From JBCDBH01 sp039184055 (GTDB lineage Bacteria > Acidobacteriota > Thermoanaerobaculia > Multivoradales > J023): a stretch of DNA of 8,177 bases. The notes under the pieces were generated by a model. The model did no database searches, had not been told where the DNA came from, and was given only the letters and a program-made list of their open reading frames with translations. How positions within the stretch are numbered: the stretch's first letter is position 1; each line of letters begins with the position of its first letter. A program made the translations under genes and the position numbers. The stretch lies in NCBI GenBank assembly GCA_039184055.1, contig JBCDBH010000270.1, positions 1 through 8,177 on the forward strand, written 5' to 3'. Of this stretch, positions 6,428-8,177 are shown in pieces.

Positions 6428-7904
6428 AGCGCGGCTCGAGGTCGAGCCGTGAGCCGTCGCGCACCGCGCCGTCGGAGCCGTGGATGGTGGCGGTCAAGTG
6501 GCCTTTGTCGTCGATCTGTACCTGGGCGTAGTTGAAGATGTCGCCTTCAGCGAAGAGGATCGTCGGCTTGAGAGTCGGGTCGAGCTGCGGGGGCGTGGTC
6601 AGGGTGACCGCGTTGAGCGGCCCGCTCAGCACCTCGTGAAAGTGGAGCAGGTCGCCATCGCCATCGAGGTCGATCGCGTAGCGCAGGACCATGGCGAAGT
6701 GGACGTCGGTGACCACGAAGACCAGATTGTCGACGTCGGCGGCATCGAGCGCGCGCAGGATGTCGAGCAGCTCGGCTTCGAATCCCGTGCGTGCTCCGTA
6801 GCCGGCGCCATACGTCGGGCCGTTGGCGAAGCCATCGCGGCCATAGAGATCGGCGTTCGAGCCGGTCGGTAGCGAGAGCGGTACATCCGAGCTCACTACC
6901 TTCCAACGCGCCTGGCTCGTGGTGAGGCGCTCGATCAGCCAATCGCGTTGCGCGTGGCCGAGCATGGTCTTGGGGTTTTCTGGGCGTGCGGCGAGGTCGT
7001 TCAAATCGCGATACGACCGGGCGTCGAGCAGGATCAGATCGAGCTGACTGCCCCAATCGAAGGCGCGATAGATCCGATCGGGCTCATCGGGGTGACGATC
7101 GAACGGGTTCCAGGCGAAGAGGGCATCGCGACCCGCCGTGACCAGGGTGGGATAGCCCGGCCGATCGAGCTGGGGTGACCACGCTTGCCAAGCGGCGCCG
7201 AAATCGTTGATCACCTCGTGGTCGTCCCATTGGGCATAGATCGGGGTGCGTGCCAGAAAGTCTCGGTGGTGAGGATCGGCGCGGTTGTAGCGCCAATGGG
7301 CGTGCATGATCTCGGCGATTCGGCCGGCGTCGGTCCAGTCGATCGGGGGCCAGTGGACGGCGGGGAAGTCGCCGGGAATGTTGCGCCAGTCGCCGGGGCC
7401 ATCGGCCGGACAATCCCCGTCGGCGTAGATCATGTCGCCATTGGCGACAAAGAAATCCGGCTCGTGCGAGGCCATCGCGGTGAAGATGTCGTAGCCCCGG
7501 TCGACGTGACGGCAATAGCCCTGGCCGCCGACATCGCCACCGACCAAGAAGCGGATCGGATCCGAGGCTTCGAGAGCGGGCGCGGTGGTGAAGGTACCCA
7601 GGACCGGATGCTCGGTGTCACCCCCGACTCGGACGTGGTAGCGGGTCGCGGGCGTGAGATCGTCGAAACGGGTCGACAGCGTGTGATCGGCGTCGGGACG
7701 GGGGGCGACGCGACGGGTGACCGGAGCGCTGAAGGCATCGGTGGTGTCGAGCTCGATGAGCACGGTTTCCGTGGTCTCGGCGCGGGACCAGATGACGGCG
7801 CTTTGGCTGGTGACGTCGCCGATCGCCAGACCGTGATCGAACGAGTCCGCGTCTACGACCATGGGGACACAGAAGAGCACGAGGAGAAATGATCGGATCG
7901 GCAT
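6426..7904 (-). CDS. phoD: PhoD-like secreted phosphatase
   Basis: This 492-residue protein is a PhoD-family metallophosphoesterase, expected to release phosphate from phosphomonoesters or diesters outside the cytoplasm. A Sec-type signal peptide (hydrophobic 5-17) has a likely cleavage after VDA (17-19). No twin-arginine motif is seen, although well-studied PhoD enzymes are often Tat-exported. An Ig/Fn3-like PhoD N-domain (about 22-110) precedes the catalytic domain. Metal-site motifs in order are GGDVGG (D124, with C131 nearby), NGDMIY (D157, Y160), WDDHEVIND (D227, H229, N233), LDARSYR (294-299 region) and TDVHF (D400, H402), followed by HEVLSGPL (423-430). All main ligand positions seem present, so activity is likely. 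The first motif differs from the usual cysteine-bearing form, leaving metal use and substrate open. The ATG at 7904 directly precedes the signal peptide. No Shine-Dalgarno is visible; a TATACT hexamer lies 7 nt upstream. The stop codon abuts the 180-bp foldback. The gene is divergent from the right-edge gene. Confidence 0.88.
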   Translation of the reverse strand: MPIRSFLLVLFCVPMVVDADSFDHGLAIGDVTSQSAVIWSRAETTETVLIELDTTDAFSAPVTRRVAPRPDADHTLSTRFDDLTPATRYHVRVGGDTEHPVLGTFTTAPALEASDPIRFLVGGDVGGQGYCRHVDRGYDIFTAMASHEPDFFVANGDMIYADGDCPADGPGDWRNIPGDFPAVHWPPIDWTDAGRIAEIMHAHWRYNRADPHHRDFLARTPIYAQWDDHEVINDFGAAWQAWSPQLDRPGYPTLVTAGRDALFAWNPFDRHPDEPDRIYRAFDWGSQLDLILLDARSYRDLNDLAARPENPKTMLGHAQRDWLIERLTTSQARWKVVSSDVPLSLPTGSNADLYGRDGFANGPTYGAGYGARTGFEAELLDILRALDAADVDNLVFVVTDVHFAMVLRYAIDLDGDGDLLHFHEVLSGPLNAVTLTTPPQLDPTLKPTILFAEGDIFNYAQVQIDDKGHLTATIHGSDGAVRDGSRLDLEPR

Positions 7905-7911
7905 AAGCGGC

Positions 7912-7917
7912 AGTATA
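7912..7917 (-). promoter_or_regulatory. Candidate -10 element (TATACT) for the phosphatase gene
   Basis: On the minus strand TATACT matches five of six TATAAT positions and ends 7 nt before the ATG at 7904, so the mRNA would start at or beside the start codon. The -35 region is poor: TCGAGC at 16-bp spacing matches only about half of TTGACA. The 82-bp gap 7905-7986 must also hold the promoter of the divergent gene. The best plus-strand candidate is TATGCT at 7931-7936, which is weak. Confidence 0.45.
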
Positions 7918-7972
7918 GCGACGGATCGATTATGCTCGACGGGCTACATCGTTATTCAGAACGGTCGTCCAA

Positions 7973-7979
7973 GAGGAGG
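7973..7979 (+). promoter_or_regulatory. Strong Shine-Dalgarno (GAGGAGG)
   Basis: GAGGAGG ends 7 nt before the ATG at 7987. This near-perfect ribosome site fixes the start of the right-edge gene and contrasts with the absence of such sites before the two minus-strand genes with TANNNT hexamers. Confidence 0.8.
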
Positions 7980-7986
7980 CTCACTT

Positions 7987-8177
7987 ATGGTCCGTCGCCA
8001 ACCGTGGTTGGTTCTTTCGCTCGTTTTTGTCCTGGCCTGTCTCGCCACGTCGGTTCTCGCCGAGGTCGAGGTCCGCTCGTCGCTCGAACGGAGGGTGTAC
8101 GGGGTGACGCTCTTCGATCAGACTGATTTCGAGGGAGTCGGTTACTTTTTTCGTCGTGATGTCGCCGATCTGGCGGA
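7987..8177 (+). CDS. Secreted protein, possibly beta/gamma-crystallin-like (5' part)
   Basis: The frame is open from ATG 7987 to the window edge (63 residues). Its start is supported by GAGGAGG at 7 nt. Residues 1-25 form a clear signal peptide: VRRQ, a hydrophobic core at 7-20, and cleavage after VLA (23-25). The C at 18 lies inside the core; LACLA is not a convincing lipobox. In the mature part, VTLFDQTDFEG (40-50) followed by YFFRRDVADL (53-62) matches the first half of a beta/gamma-crystallin Greek-key motif: aromatic, four residues, aromatic, x, G, then a polar loop ending in DL. Such domains in bacteria often bind calcium and occur in secreted or envelope proteins. This is recognised by eye from one half-motif, so the secreted call is firm and the domain call tentative. 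The rest of the gene is outside the window. Confidence 0.75.
   Translation, partial: MVRRQPWLVLSLVFVLACLATSVLAEVEVRSSLERRVYGVTLFDQTDFEGVGYFFRRDVADLA

Noticed and set aside
6231..6452. Short plus-strand frames across the foldback
   Set aside because: They consist of the inverted-repeat sequence with no ribosome site or domain, so they are unlikely to be genes.

Overview
The window is GC-rich (my estimate is about 64%). It looks like a chromosomal segment from an Acidobacteriota-type bacterium. The main evidence is two adjacent secreted proteins of the VWFA-related type typical of that phylum (family TIGR03436, recognised from pattern, not from a search). No tRNA, rRNA, CRISPR array, transposase or phage gene is visible.

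Layout, left to right. Bases 2-58 (+) are the last codons of an unidentified gene whose TGA overlaps the next start (ATGA). Bases 55-2325 (+) encode an NtrY-type membrane sensor histidine kinase, with no response regulator after it. Bases 2326-2513 are a convergent intergenic gap dominated by a 67-bp imperfect foldback (2386-2452) almost exactly midway between the two stop codons. On the minus strand, reading right to left, come a PhoD-like secreted phosphatase (7904 to 6426), a 230-bp gap largely filled by a 180-bp foldback element (6248-6427), a VWFA-related/TPR protein (6195 to 3673), and a second VWFA-related protein with an intact MIDAS (3680 to 2514). The last two genes overlap by 8 bp. 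At the right edge, diverging from the phosphatase gene, a secreted protein with what looks like a beta/gamma-crystallin Greek-key motif starts at 7987 behind a strong Shine-Dalgarno and runs off the window.

How the genes fit together: the kinase is an envelope sensor. The three minus-strand genes and the right-edge gene all encode exported proteins, so most of the window concerns the cell envelope or periplasm. The two VWFA genes are very likely translationally coupled and may act as a pair. The phosphatase may or may not share their transcript, because the foldback lies between them and each of the two upstream genes has its own -10-like hexamer (TANNNT) exactly 7 nt before its ATG, which suggests leaderless or near-leaderless transcripts.

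The least explained items are the two unrelated foldback elements, the leaderless-type start signals, and the pairing of an intact-MIDAS with a degenerate-MIDAS VWFA protein. I see no strong case for a wholly new system.
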